In this document: one piece after another, positions 43,567 through 52,798 of the stretch | Position numbering within the stretch: the stretch's first letter is position 1 | How the letters are laid out: every line of letters begins with the position of its first letter | Assembly (NCBI GenBank): GCA_019694975.1 | Contig: JAIBAY010000004.1 | Location: 62,001 to 126,000, forward strand | DNA: 64,000 nucleotides | From: Chitinophagales bacterium | GTDB lineage: Bacteria; Bacteroidota; Bacteroidia; Chitinophagales; UBA10324 | Direction: 5' to 3' | Position numbers and translations under genes: made by a program | Notes under the pieces: model-generated | What the model was told of the DNA's origin: nothing | What the model saw: only the letters and a program-made list of their open reading frames with translations | Databases searched by the model: none

Positions 43567-44475
43567 ATGGAACAAATTCAATATAAACAATTGCTTGAAG
43601 CAGGTGTACATTTTGGTCACCTGAAGAAAAAATGGAATCCTAAAATGATGCCCTATATTTTTATGGAGCGCAAAGGGATCCACATCATCGACCTGAATAA
43701 AACGCTGGAAGCGCTGGAAGAAACGGCGGCTGCCATGCGGCAGATCGCAAGAAGCGGTAAAAAAATCCTCTTCGTGGCTACTAAGAAGCAGGCAAAAGAG
43801 ATTGTGGCGGAAGCAGCGCAACGCGCCGGAATGCCGTATGTAACGGAGCGCTGGCTGGGCGGTATGCTCACCAATTTTTCCACTATCCGCAAATCAATTA
43901 AAAAAATGCAGGGCATTGAAAAGATGCTGACTGACGGAACGCTGGAGAACATCACGAAGAAAGAACGGCTGCGCCTTATGCGTGATAAGGCCAAGCTGGA
44001 AAAAGTGCTCGGTGGTATAGCCGGCCTCAACCGGTTGCCGGCTGCCATCTACCTGGTTGATATCATGCATGAACATATTTCGCTGGCAGAAGCGAAGAAG
44101 CTCAATATACAGACGATCGGTATGGTGGACACCAATAGCGATCCTACGCAGGTTGACTTTGCCATTCCGGCCAATGACGATGCCACTAAATCTATTGCCA
44201 TTATCACCAATTACCTGACGGAAGCTCTGATGGAAGGGTTGGAAGAACGGCAGAAAGATAAAGAAGCACTGGATGCCGCACAGGATGATGATGAAAGTGC
44301 TGAACTGCGTCGCGAGTTTAACATGGGTGAAGATGAGGAAGAACGCGAAAAACGCGGCGGTGCGAAGAGAGGTGGCAGAACTGCAGGCGGCGGTAGCGGC
44401 AAAACACCGGCAGGCGGACAAAACCGGCGCCGTGGTCCGGCACGGCCGGCACAGCGGCAGCAGCGGGCGAAGTAA
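43567..44475 (+). CDS. rpsB: 30S ribosomal protein S2 with long basic C-terminal extension
   Basis: A 302-residue S2 protein. The core (about 1-235) has LLEAGVHFGHLKKKWNPKM, RWLGGMLTNFSTIRKSI and IVDTNSDP-like GMVDTNSDPTQVDFAIPAND. About 65 further residues, first acidic (DDDESAEL, GEDEEEREK) then Gly/Arg/Ala-rich and strongly basic, extend past the usual end. Long S2 tails are known in Bacteroidota. It is needed for late 30S assembly and S1 binding. Confidence 0.96.
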   Translation: MEQIQYKQLLEAGVHFGHLKKKWNPKMMPYIFMERKGIHIIDLNKTLEALEETAAAMRQIARSGKKILFVATKKQAKEIVAEAAQRAGMPYVTERWLGGMLTNFSTIRKSIKKMQGIEKMLTDGTLENITKKERLRLMRDKAKLEKVLGGIAGLNRLPAAIYLVDIMHEHISLAEAKKLNIQTIGMVDTNSDPTQVDFAIPANDDATKSIAIITNYLTEALMEGLEERQKDKEALDAAQDDDESAELRREFNMGEDEEEREKRGGAKRGGRTAGGGSGKTPAGGQNRRRGPARPAQRQQRAK

Positions 44476-44581
44476 CAGGTATTGTTGCGCTTAACAGGCA
44501 ATCGATATTGATTTCGGCATGCTGTGGAGCGGCTTCGTGTTGACGGACATTTTAATTAATCAACAATTTAACTCAAAACCA

Positions 44582-45418
44582 ATGGTGGAAATAAAAGCAG
44601 CAGACGTAAATAAGCTTCGTCAGCAAACCGGTGCGGGGCTGATGGATTGCAAGAAAGCACTGGTAGAATCAGGCGGTGATTTTGAAAAGGCAATTGACTA
44701 CCTCCGTAAGAAAGGACAAAAAGTTTCTGCACTCCGGTCAGACCGGGAGGCAAAAGAAGGCGTAGTAATCGCCATTGCCAACAGCACGATGACACAAGGT
44801 GTGGTGCTTAACCTGAGCTGTGAGACTGATTTTGTGGCGAAGAATGATGAATTCATGGCTTTCGCCAATGCAGCGGCAAAGCTGGCACTGGATAATGGCA
44901 TTGAAACCGCGGAACAAATAGCATCACTTCCTTATGAAGGAGTTACCATCGGCGAAAAGGTCATTGAAATGGTGGGCAAAATCGGCGAGAAGATTGAAAT
45001 ACGCCGTGTGGAACGCCTCGAAGGTGCCTGCGTGGTGCCTTACATCCATTCCAATTACAAATTAGGTGTATTGGTGGCTTTCAATCAGCCGCCTTCCGAC
45101 GCCGTTACTGCCATAGGCAAAGACTTAGCCATGCAGGTAGCTGCCATGAATCCTGTTTCAGTAGATCAGACCACGGTGCCGCAAAGTGTGGTAGACCGTG
45201 AGCTGGATATCGCCAGGGAGAAGGCGAAAGCAGACGGCAAACCGGATGCAATGATTGATAAAATTGCTGCCGGTGCCTTACAGAAATATTTCAAAGAAAA
45301 TACCCTGCTCAGCCAGGAATTCGTGAAGGATAACAAGAAAACGGTAACCGACGTGCTGAGGGGAATCGATAAGGAATTGCGGGTAACAGCCTTTAAGCGG
45401 GTGTCGCTTTCGAACTAA
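44582..45418 (+). CDS. tsf: Elongation factor Ts
   Basis: A 278-residue nucleotide-exchange factor for EF-Tu. It starts MVEIKAADVNKLRQQTGAGL, carries MDCKKALVESGGD and SCETDFVAKNDEF, and ends in the usual core. The frame is open from 44519, but the Met at 44582 is the conserved N-terminus. It is the last gene of the ribosomal operon, closed by a terminator 7 bp after the stop. In many bacteria pyrH follows directly; here it is 6.6 kb away. Confidence 0.96.
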   Translation: MVEIKAADVNKLRQQTGAGLMDCKKALVESGGDFEKAIDYLRKKGQKVSALRSDREAKEGVVIAIANSTMTQGVVLNLSCETDFVAKNDEFMAFANAAAKLALDNGIETAEQIASLPYEGVTIGEKVIEMVGKIGEKIEIRRVERLEGACVVPYIHSNYKLGVLVAFNQPPSDAVTAIGKDLAMQVAAMNPVSVDQTTVPQSVVDRELDIAREKAKADGKPDAMIDKIAAGALQKYFKENTLLSQEFVKDNKKTVTDVLRGIDKELRVTAFKRVSLSN

Positions 45419-45424
45419 AAAGTG

Positions 45425-45454
45425 AAAGGAGAGAATTTGATTCTCTCCTTTTTT
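45425..45454 (+). terminator. Terminator of the rplM-tsf operon
   Basis: AAAGGAGAGAA (45425-45435) and TTCTCTCCTTT (45441-45451) form an 11-bp perfect stem with a 5-nt loop and a following T-run. The T-run is the start of the repeat copy at 45449-45495. Confidence 0.85.
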
Positions 45455-45495
45455 ATGTTTCATGGTTCAATTGACAAAGGCTTTGCAACAGCCGG
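45449..45495. repeat. Left copy of the ~47-bp repeat bracketing the tsf-pyrH insertion
   Basis: The core ATGTTT-CATGGTTCAATTGACAAAGG matches ATGTTTGCATCGTTCAATTTACAAAGG at 51928-51954 with two substitutions and one gap, and similarity continues to GCCGG in both. Both copies are in the same orientation and both directly follow a terminator hairpin. The rest of the 45496-45916 gap is AT-rich and shows no gene. Confidence 0.5.
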
Positions 45496-45916
45496 AAGGG
45501 GGTTGGGTTTAATACTGCTGAAGGTCTTGCTCCGGTATCTTTTTATGGGATTGAAAAAACGAATTATCAAGGCTTGCATACAAATACAATAAAAAAGCAG
45601 CATGCGTTATTTTTTCTATGACATAAACAATGCCTGAAAAATAATTCAGATATTTAATAAACATAACCTCCAGGTGTACCCATAAGCGGTAGCTTCAACA
45701 TCTAATCCTGAAGTGATATAAAACAGTTTTCTGCATTTCCGCTCGTTTTATCCTCTCCTTCTGTTTTCTCCCATGCAAGCAGTAGAGACTAAATACTGCA
45801 AAGTGGTAATCGTTCATCAAATATTATCACTGCACTAACGCGGTAATTGTTTTCCCAAATTCTGTATTGACAATTTTCTTCCACTTACATTAGTGAAACC
45901 TATTAAATTTTTTGCT

Positions 45917-46740
45917 ATGAAACCAATTGTATTTTGCTGCCTTTTTACTTTTTTTTCTCTTGTGAAGAAAGTAGTTATCGTCAGGCAGATAGTGCTGTTA
46001 CCGGCACATCCATGCAGGAGGCAATATCAACGGTAGCAAACAATCGTCCGAAAAACCTCCATTGCAATGATCCGCGGTTTATCAAAGCTGAACAAGAAGC
46101 TTACAATAGCCTTTTAAATGAAATTGCAATTATCATCACTAAAAAGAAAGAACAGATAGACAAAATGGATAGAATCATGAAAGCAGCATTCGATTCTGTT
46201 GATATTTATTATCAAAGAGCGCTTCATCAATGTGGTAATGAACAGGTTTGTACTGAAAAGGCACGGCAAGACAGGAATGAAGCAATGCAGGCGATGAATC
46301 TTACCAAGGATGAATGGAAGAAAAATTCAGATCAATCAGAAGCAAAGGAGATGGAAAAAAGCTATATGGATTATGATAACCGGGTGGAGGAATATCGGAA
46401 ACTATACTGTAAGGGCTTCCGTGCAAATGGAACTTATCAGGATGCTGTTTTCTCAGGCCACATTGATGATCTCTCCAAAATGTTTACCATTAAAGTTAAA
46501 GACGCTGTAATTGGAATTGAATGGGAAATACAATGCACACCAATCAATGATACAACCGGCTCCTGGGTATCAGGTTTTTCATATGGCGGGGTTAGTCACA
46601 ATGCGTCCGGCAATTATACGATTGATGGCCTGGCCTCCGCTAAACCGGTCTTCAGGATGAATGGTAATTGGGGTTATACCGTTTTGGGTGTCACCACATC
46701 TGCTTCTGGTACCATACCTATTGATTTAATCAGGGAATAA
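45917..46740 (+). CDS. Lipoprotein with start region out of frame (poly-T tract)
   Basis: The main frame reads from the TTG at 45934 to 46740 (268 residues) and opens inside a signal peptide: ...PFYFFFSC|EES, a good lipobox. No ATG exists in that frame before the upstream stop at 45904. The natural signal peptide start is ATG at 45917 (MKPIVFCCLFTFF), one base out of phase. A run of eight T at 45949-45956 separates the two; nine T would join them into MKPIVFCCLFTFFFSC-EESS. The mature protein has a Lys/Glu-rich helical part with Cys pairs and a beta-rich C-terminus; function unknown. More AT-rich than the operon before it. Confidence 0.6.
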
Positions 46741-46878
46741 TCAGATCAACCTCAGGTTAACTCCTTCCACCTGCATAATCAGTTGTCATACCCATGCTCT
46801 TTTGCGGACAATCATGCACGAAGGTTAATGAGTGGGCGTTCAAATCCTTCATTGGTTAATCCAAACCGTTGCGCCTTC

Positions 46879-49560
46879 CTATTGCTGCAAAATGATCCGT
46901 GATGTGTAAATTCCCTGTCGCGTGGTAACCCGTACAAAATATAGTCCATCGGTTGCCTCCTTATCGAAAGCGATTTGTTTCAGAAATTCTCCATTTGCAG
47001 CAACGATGTTTTCAATCATCATCACTTGCCCCAGTGCATTCATCACTTCAATGGTTACTGTCTGATTTTCTTCGTTCATAAACCTTACGACAAATTTTCC
47101 GCCTGAAGGATTGGGATAGACGCTGACCGCATTGTTGTCGCCCGTTTCTCCCGACAATTTGCAGGATTTCGTGACTACAATCTCCGGCGATGTCTTTTCA
47201 CACCCATTGGCTTTGGTTACAATCACCTTGTAACCTGCGGCAACGGTGGCAGTAAATTGCTGGTTCGTTGCACCGTTGATCTTACTGCCGTTTTTCTTCC
47301 ACTGATAAGATTGATTACTTCCTGAATTAGCCTGTAGCACTACCGAACCTGTTGCACAGATATCAAGACTGCCCTGCGGCGTGATGATGGCATCGGGCTT
47401 GCTCAATGTTTTGAGCGTAGTTGCCGGTGAAGTGGCACTACAACTAAAGGCGCCAGTGATCACAACGGTATAATCGCCTTTTGCGGCAGTCACGTAAGTG
47501 GATGCAGTTGCATTGTTTATCATGGCACCATTCTTCTTCCATTGATAGGAAAAACCGGTACCGGTGCTTGCTGTAAAAGTTACATCGGTTCCCTTGCAGA
47601 CCTCCACGGTACCAGTCGGTGAAATAACTGCGGTGAGGGTATTTTCATCCGTAATTCCATTGCAATTATCATCTATTGCATTGCATTGTTCAGGTGCGCC
47701 GGGATGAATGGCTGCATTAGTATCATTACAATCGGTGTTATCCATTACAAATCCCTGATCGATGGCACAGGCAGTGAATCCTGTTAATGGATTGCCGAAG
47801 AGGTCATTGTCTTCATCTGAATAAACAGTTATTGATGGAGCGTACGTTGCTGAAATGGTATGCCCTTCTGTTACATTGTTAAATGTAAAACTGCTGATCT
47901 TACCTTGAGAAACGCCATCCACGAAAACCTCACTGATACAAAAGCCGGGATCAGGGGTAATGGTAAAGAGCTGTGTGTCACCATTTTCCACAAGGATGGC
48001 GCCATCCGGATAAATGATACCATTGACGCCTGAACTGGAGTTTATTAATTGGGGAGGTAGAATTTTCCATAGTTCATATCCGTTGACAGGATCAGCAGCG
48101 GCAAACAATAATACACCATTCAAATCAGTAATAAATTGAATTTCCAAACCACCCGGCCCGAGGTCAAAAGATTTTACTACGGCGGTGCCTGCCGTTGTGC
48201 CATCCGTCTTCCATAATGCATAATCGTAGATAGAATTCGTAGCTGAAAAAAACATTTTTTCTTTTCCATCCATGATAAAGTAAGGATAAGAGCTCGCTCC
48301 GCCCGCGTTAATATCCTTTAACCAATCGATCATATTATTTGCCTGACTAATCACCCAAGGCTCTCCTCCATTGAACGTAGTGCTGGCACTAAAAATCAGT
48401 GAACCGTTCACATTTCCCATGGAAGCAGGATAGGATGAGCCGACACCCGGTTCCAGGTCTGCAACGCTAGTGATGATGCCATCTGTATACCACAGTTCTC
48501 TTCCGTGCGCAGGTTCATAAGCATCAAAAAGCAGGGTTTGATTAAAGACTCCGATATAGTAAGGATTGCCGCTGTCTTTTCCCTGCCGGATGTCCTTCAC
48601 CAAAACGGTGCCTGCTTCAGTAGCATCCGTTTTCCATAATTCAGTTCCAACCGCTGTATTTGTTGCCCTTAGGTAAAGTACACCGTTTAATTCTGTTAAT
48701 AATTCTGGTGATGAGTCGAGTGATCCGGGATTTATATCCTTAATTAAGACTGTGCCGGTTGTTGTTCCGTCTGTTTTCCATAATTCTGTTCCATTGTTTC
48801 CATCTTGCGCACGGAAAATTATCAATCCGTTATAGTCTTTTAACAAGGTTGGAGATGAGCTGTACGATCCTGAAAAAATATCTTTGACTAAAACGGTGCC
48901 GGATGCTGTTCCGTCTGTTTTCCATAATTCTGTTCCGTTACTGAATGTTGTTGCGCCGAAAAGTGCAACACCATTCACTATCGCAATTGGATATGGATTG
49001 GAACTGCCGTTGCCAAAAAATACGTTGTAAATATCCTTTAGCAAAAAAGTGCCCTCAGTGGTGCCATTGGTTCTCCAGATTTCAGTTTGATGAAGTGCAT
49101 CCTTCGCTTTAAAAAGTAACACACCATTAAGGACTGCAATCAAGGCAGGATCTGATCCGGTCGGGCCGATATAGATATCTTTTACAAGCACTGTTCCTGC
49201 TGCTGTTCCGTCTGTTTTCCACAATTCAGTTCCATTGACAGGATCTGTGGCTTTGAAAAAAACGATTCCGTTCAGTGTTCCGATATAAGAGGGGAATGAA
49301 CTGCCGGAACCGGGATTAATATCTTTTATCAGAAAAGTGCCTGCGCTTGTTCCATCTGTTCTCCACAATTCGTTTCCATTCGCATCTTCAGCCGCAATAA
49401 GTGCTGTATCATTGATCTCTGCAAGGAAAGTAGGAAGCGAACTGCCTGTCCCGGGCAAAATATCCTTCACCAGTTGTGGTGTTTGCCCAAACAATGGAGC
49501 AGTGCTCAAATTAATTAAAATTAGGATGGCAAATTGTTTCATGGTACGCATGGTTTTCAT
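46879..49560 (-). CDS. T9SS-secreted protein with ELWKTDGT repeats, MopE-like and Ig-like domains
   Basis: An 893-residue protein: signal peptide (about 1-25), roughly ten repeats of about 47 residues marked by ELW(K/R)TDGTxxGTxL(V/I)KDI (about 40-500, probably a beta-propeller), an Asp/Asn-rich Cys motif NTDCNDTNAAIHPGAPEQCN (MopE/calcium-binding type, about 605-640), two Ig-like modules (SYQWKKNG twice), and a sorting domain from VYPNPSGGKF to SRIILQQ. Such proteins are surface-exposed or released; binding to polymers or ions is inferred from the modules. It is opposite in strand to both neighbours. Confidence 0.85.
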   Translation of the reverse strand: MKTMRTMKQFAILILINLSTAPLFGQTPQLVKDILPGTGSSLPTFLAEINDTALIAAEDANGNELWRTDGTSAGTFLIKDINPGSGSSFPSYIGTLNGIVFFKATDPVNGTELWKTDGTAAGTVLVKDIYIGPTGSDPALIAVLNGVLLFKAKDALHQTEIWRTNGTTEGTFLLKDIYNVFFGNGSSNPYPIAIVNGVALFGATTFSNGTELWKTDGTASGTVLVKDIFSGSYSSSPTLLKDYNGLIIFRAQDGNNGTELWKTDGTTTGTVLIKDINPGSLDSSPELLTELNGVLYLRATNTAVGTELWKTDATEAGTVLVKDIRQGKDSGNPYYIGVFNQTLLFDAYEPAHGRELWYTDGIITSVADLEPGVGSSYPASMGNVNGSLIFSASTTFNGGEPWVISQANNMIDWLKDINAGGASSYPYFIMDGKEKMFFSATNSIYDYALWKTDGTTAGTAVVKSFDLGPGGLEIQFITDLNGVLLFAAADPVNGYELWKILPPQLINSSSGVNGIIYPDGAILVENGDTQLFTITPDPGFCISEVFVDGVSQGKISSFTFNNVTEGHTISATYAPSITVYSDEDNDLFGNPLTGFTACAIDQGFVMDNTDCNDTNAAIHPGAPEQCNAIDDNCNGITDENTLTAVISPTGTVEVCKGTDVTFTASTGTGFSYQWKKNGAMINNATASTYVTAAKGDYTVVITGAFSCSATSPATTLKTLSKPDAIITPQGSLDICATGSVVLQANSGSNQSYQWKKNGSKINGATNQQFTATVAAGYKVIVTKANGCEKTSPEIVVTKSCKLSGETGDNNAVSVYPNPSGGKFVVRFMNEENQTVTIEVMNALGQVMMIENIVAANGEFLKQIAFDKEATDGLYFVRVTTRQGIYTSRIILQQ

Positions 49561-49757
49561 ATTCTGTTTTTTTTGAAAATGTATGTGTTGTATGTGGAAT
49601 GAGTTTTTACGTGTGTTGTTTCCTCTTGTAGGTGCTGTACTTAATGGACGGCAAAAATAAGTGCGTGATCAGGTGATGACCATCCCCAAAATATGGGACA
49701 AAATCACACAGCCTTGGTATTAAGGGAATGTGCGGGTTTGTTTCGTTTCTTTATATA

Positions 49758-51365
49758 ATGTTGCTTAAATGTCAAATTGCTTTTGCTATCGTTATAACTG
49801 CCATTTCAGCTTCTTTCGGACAGCAATGGGAATGGGTCAGAACAGGCACCAGTACAGAATGTGCGAGGGGTGATGGTATTACTGTCGATAACTTTGGCAA
49901 TATCTACACCATAGGAGGATATCAAAACATTATTAAGTTTAATACAACAAGTCTCCTGAACGACGGACTACTGTATGACGACCTGTTCATTGTTAAGCAC
50001 AACGCTTCCGGGGATCTGCTATGGGCAAAGAAAGCGGGTAGTCAGTCTGGCGATTACGGAACTGAAATAAAATACAGAGACGGCTTCATTTATCTCACCG
50101 GTAGTATCAATGAATCAGGAATAATTGATACGATACCTATGACTGATGTCCCGGGAGAAGGTTTCTTCTTTGCGAAGTTCACACTGGATGGAAATGTAGT
50201 TTGGGTAAAGCAATTTGGTGGGGATAGTACGTCCATTATCCCTGTTGATTTCTGTTTCAGCGATTCGGGTAGTGTAGCAATTACCGGATTTTACTGGAAT
50301 AAATTTTCAACACCCTATGCAACATATTACAGCAATGGAGGAACTGATTTTTTTCTGATGCTGGTGGATTCATTTGGAAACATAAAGTGGACGCATGCTT
50401 CCGGTGGCTTTTTTGACGATTTTCTCAGGGGAGTTTGTGCCGATCAGGCCGGCAATATTTATGCTGTCGGATATTTCATAAATGATATTGTCCTGGATAG
50501 TATCGTGCTGGAATCGGACAACCAGGCCATTCTCCTGGTAAAATTCAATAGTCAGGGAAATTTAGAATGGGCCGATGTTATTGACGGAAGCTGGAATAAT
50601 GAAGTCAGGGCATTAATGATACTGAATGATCAACTTTTTATTGGGGGATGTGCAGCGTACACTGCCCATTTTGATAGCATCGAACTATCCTTTGGAGACC
50701 AGCAGGGCGCTTTTATAGCTGAATATAATTTGAATGGTACCTGCGAATGGGCGAAGCAAATTCAATCCGGGTATAATGATAATATATATAGTCTTGAATC
50801 AACCGTTGACAATAACATTGCCTTTTGTGGAGTATTTGGAGATACACTGAATATCGGTTCTGATACACTAATAACCTTTGGCAATGAAGACATTTTAATA
50901 GGGAAGCTGGATACTGATGGGAATACTATTTGGACTTTGACAGCTGGCAGTTGGCTGAGCGACTACGCGTTTGATCTGGGGGTTGATGAATTTAACAATA
51001 TTTATGTGACAGGAGATTTTTATGACCTGGCTTACTTCGGCGCTATTGAAGTGTCTTTTATGGAAGAGTGTTCAGATGCATTCATTGCCAAAATAAATGA
51101 TTCACAGGTCAGCATCGAAGAAAGCAAGGTGGATGAGTTTCAGCTTTCAGTCTTTCCTAATCCGGCCTCACATTCAATACTGGTTGAAGTTAATAGTTTT
51201 GGTACCTTGACTATCATGAATTTTCTGGGGGAAGCATTTGTCATTGACAGGTACTTATCTGAAGGGAAATCAAGCATTGACATTTCGCATTTGCTGCCAG
51301 GAATATATTTCTTGGTTTTTAAATCCGTCAATGGTTGTAATGCAAAAAAACTTGTTGTTCAGTAA
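49758..51365 (+). CDS. T9SS-secreted beta-propeller-like repeat protein
   Basis: A 535-residue protein with a signal peptide (MLLKCQIAFAIVITAISASFG) that sets the start at 49758. Repeats such as DNFGNIYTIGGY, DQAGNIYAVGYF and DEFNNIYVTGDF at intervals of about 60 residues resemble SBBP-type beta-propeller blades. The end has VFPNPASHSILVEV and GIYFLVF...KKLVVQ, a type A sorting domain. The gene is visibly more AT-rich than nearby ribosomal genes. Confidence 0.83.
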   Translation: MLLKCQIAFAIVITAISASFGQQWEWVRTGTSTECARGDGITVDNFGNIYTIGGYQNIIKFNTTSLLNDGLLYDDLFIVKHNASGDLLWAKKAGSQSGDYGTEIKYRDGFIYLTGSINESGIIDTIPMTDVPGEGFFFAKFTLDGNVVWVKQFGGDSTSIIPVDFCFSDSGSVAITGFYWNKFSTPYATYYSNGGTDFFLMLVDSFGNIKWTHASGGFFDDFLRGVCADQAGNIYAVGYFINDIVLDSIVLESDNQAILLVKFNSQGNLEWADVIDGSWNNEVRALMILNDQLFIGGCAAYTAHFDSIELSFGDQQGAFIAEYNLNGTCEWAKQIQSGYNDNIYSLESTVDNNIAFCGVFGDTLNIGSDTLITFGNEDILIGKLDTDGNTIWTLTAGSWLSDYAFDLGVDEFNNIYVTGDFYDLAYFGAIEVSFMEECSDAFIAKINDSQVSIEESKVDEFQLSVFPNPASHSILVEVNSFGTLTIMNFLGEAFVIDRYLSEGKSSIDISHLLPGIYFLVFKSVNGCNAKKLVVQ

Positions 51366-51375
51366 TGCCTCGGCT

Positions 51376-51765
51376 GGCACACGCTGCAGCCGTATGGACT
51401 GAGTGCTGAAGGGAATGAGGACGAAAATGAAACGCAATGCCACGGAATGACCGCATGAGCGTAGCTACTCATGATTCGTGGTTGTTGGTGTAAGGGGAAA
51501 GAGCAAGGCTCTAAACAACCCGAAACGAAGAAGCTGCTGGCGGAGCCGGCAAATGGCGCATGGAGTGGAATGAAGGAAGAATGGATGAAGCGCTCCGGAG
51601 AACCTGGTAGGCTGCGGTGACGAGCAAGCTGCAGGAATCATGACAGCCTTGCAGAGAAAGATAAAAGGTGTGCGGTGGATGTTATGCCTTTGGAAACAGA
51701 TGATTCATAACAATAAATGAAACGGGCCGGCATGATTTACTCCGGAATGGTACGTTGTATTATTT
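51376..51765 (+). mobile_element. Group-II-intron-like RNA remnant (no reverse transcriptase)
   Basis: The 700 bp after the T9SS gene encodes no protein but is purine-rich, stem-loop-rich RNA-like sequence: GGACGAAAATGAAACGC, a CATGAG/CTCATG hairpin, GGGGAAAGAGCAAGGCTCTAAACAACCCGAAACG, and AGCGCTCCGGAGAACCTGG. This style of GAAA-rich linkers between stems is typical of domains I-IV of bacterial group II introns. No domain V hairpin and no reverse transcriptase gene are present, so only a 5' fragment would remain. Limits are approximate. Assignment is from recollection of the family and could be wrong. Confidence 0.45.
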
Positions 51766-51883
51766 GTTGCACGCTTATTTTCTTGATTGCCGGTTGCACA
51801 ATTGTTTGAAGAGCAGGCATAATTGAATTGACACCCTTTTTTTTTCGTAACTTCAGCTTGTTGCCTGCAGCAATCATTTGCAT

Positions 51884-51912
51884 AAAAAAAAGAAGCCGTT
51901 TTGGCTTCTTAG
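51884..51912 (-). terminator. Hairpin terminator, T-run on the minus strand
   Basis: AAGAAGCC (51890-51897) pairs with GGCTTCTT (51903-51910). The minus strand continues into TTTTTTT, the better terminator direction; the plus side has a T-run only after 10 more bases. It directly precedes the right repeat copy, as the tsf terminator precedes the left. Confidence 0.6.
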
Positions 51913-51920
51913 CCGTCCTG

Positions 51921-51969
51921 TTTTTTTATGTTTGCATCGTTCAATTTACAAAGGCATCGCCATTGCCGG
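51921..51969. repeat. Right copy of the ~47-bp repeat bracketing the insertion
   Basis: TTTTTTTATGTTTGCATCGTTCAATTTACAAAGG...GCCGG aligns with 45449-45495 in the same orientation. It lies 102 bp before the pyrH start codon. The remaining upstream region of pyrH is TACCCTTT-rich without a clean promoter match. Confidence 0.5.
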
Positions 51970-52071
51970 TTTTTATTCATCGGTGACCGTGGGCATAATG
52001 AACAAATAGACTGCATTGAAAGGCATTCTTTGATGCCATGATATATTACCCTTTTAAGCTACCCTTTACCT

Positions 52072-52779
52072 ATGGTCAGATTCAAACGCATCATGCTCAA
52101 GCTCTCCGGCGAATCGCTGATGGGCAAACAGGACTTTGGCATTGATCCTGAGATGACGAACCTGTATGCAAGGGAAATAAAATCAGCGGTGGATGCCGGC
52201 ATCCAGGTGGCTATTGTCATCGGTGGAGGCAATATTTACCGGGGCATGGATGCTGAAGAAGCAGGTATTGAACGGGCACAGGGCGATTATATGGGCATGC
52301 TTGCTACGGTGATGAATGGCATGGCCCTGCAAAGTGTATTGGAAAAATATGGTATCAAAACACGGCTGATGTCGGCTATCAAGATGGAGCAGATCTGCGA
52401 GCCTTATATCCGAAGGCGAGCCATACGCCATCTTGAAAAGGGAAGAGTGGTGATTTTTGGCGCCGGTACCGGTAATCCGTTTTTCACTACCGATACCGCG
52501 GCATCGCTCCGTGCCATTGAAACCGGCGCGGAGGTGCTGCTGAAAGGAACACGCGTTGACGGCATTTATACTGCAGATCCCGAGAAAGACCATACCGCTA
52601 CCAAATACGATTCGCTTACCTTCCACGAAGTGTATGAAAGGAAGCTGAATGTGATGGATATGACTGCCTTTACCTTGTGCCGTGAAAACAACCTGCCTAT
52701 CATCGTATTTGATATTAATGTTACCGGCAACCTGCTCCGTTTACTGAAAGGTGAAAAGATTGGTACCACCGTTTCCTGA
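52072..52779 (+). CDS. pyrH: UMP kinase
   Basis: A 235-residue amino-acid-kinase-family enzyme of normal length. It shows [30 protein letters not shown], and [19 protein letters not shown]. It phosphorylates UMP to UDP, is hexameric and cytoplasmic. The usual tsf-pyrH-frr order is broken on both sides here: an inserted segment before it and no frr after it. Confidence 0.96.
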   Translation: MVRFKRIMLKLSGESLMGKQDFGIDPEMTNLYAREIKSAVDAGIQVAIVIGGGNIYRGMDAEEAGIERAQGDYMGMLATVMNGMALQSVLEKYGIKTRLMSAIKMEQICEPYIRRRAIRHLEKGRVVIFGAGTGNPFFTTDTAASLRAIETGAEVLLKGTRVDGIYTADPEKDHTATKYDSLTFHEVYERKLNVMDMTAFTLCRENNLPIIVFDINVTGNLLRLLKGEKIGTTVS

Positions 52780-52798
52780 TTGCTGAGTATTTTGGCGC

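Noticed and set aside
48480-49450. Regular DNA repeats as a CRISPR array
   Set aside because: They encode the ELWKTDGT protein repeats in frame, with period about 140 bp and no spacers.
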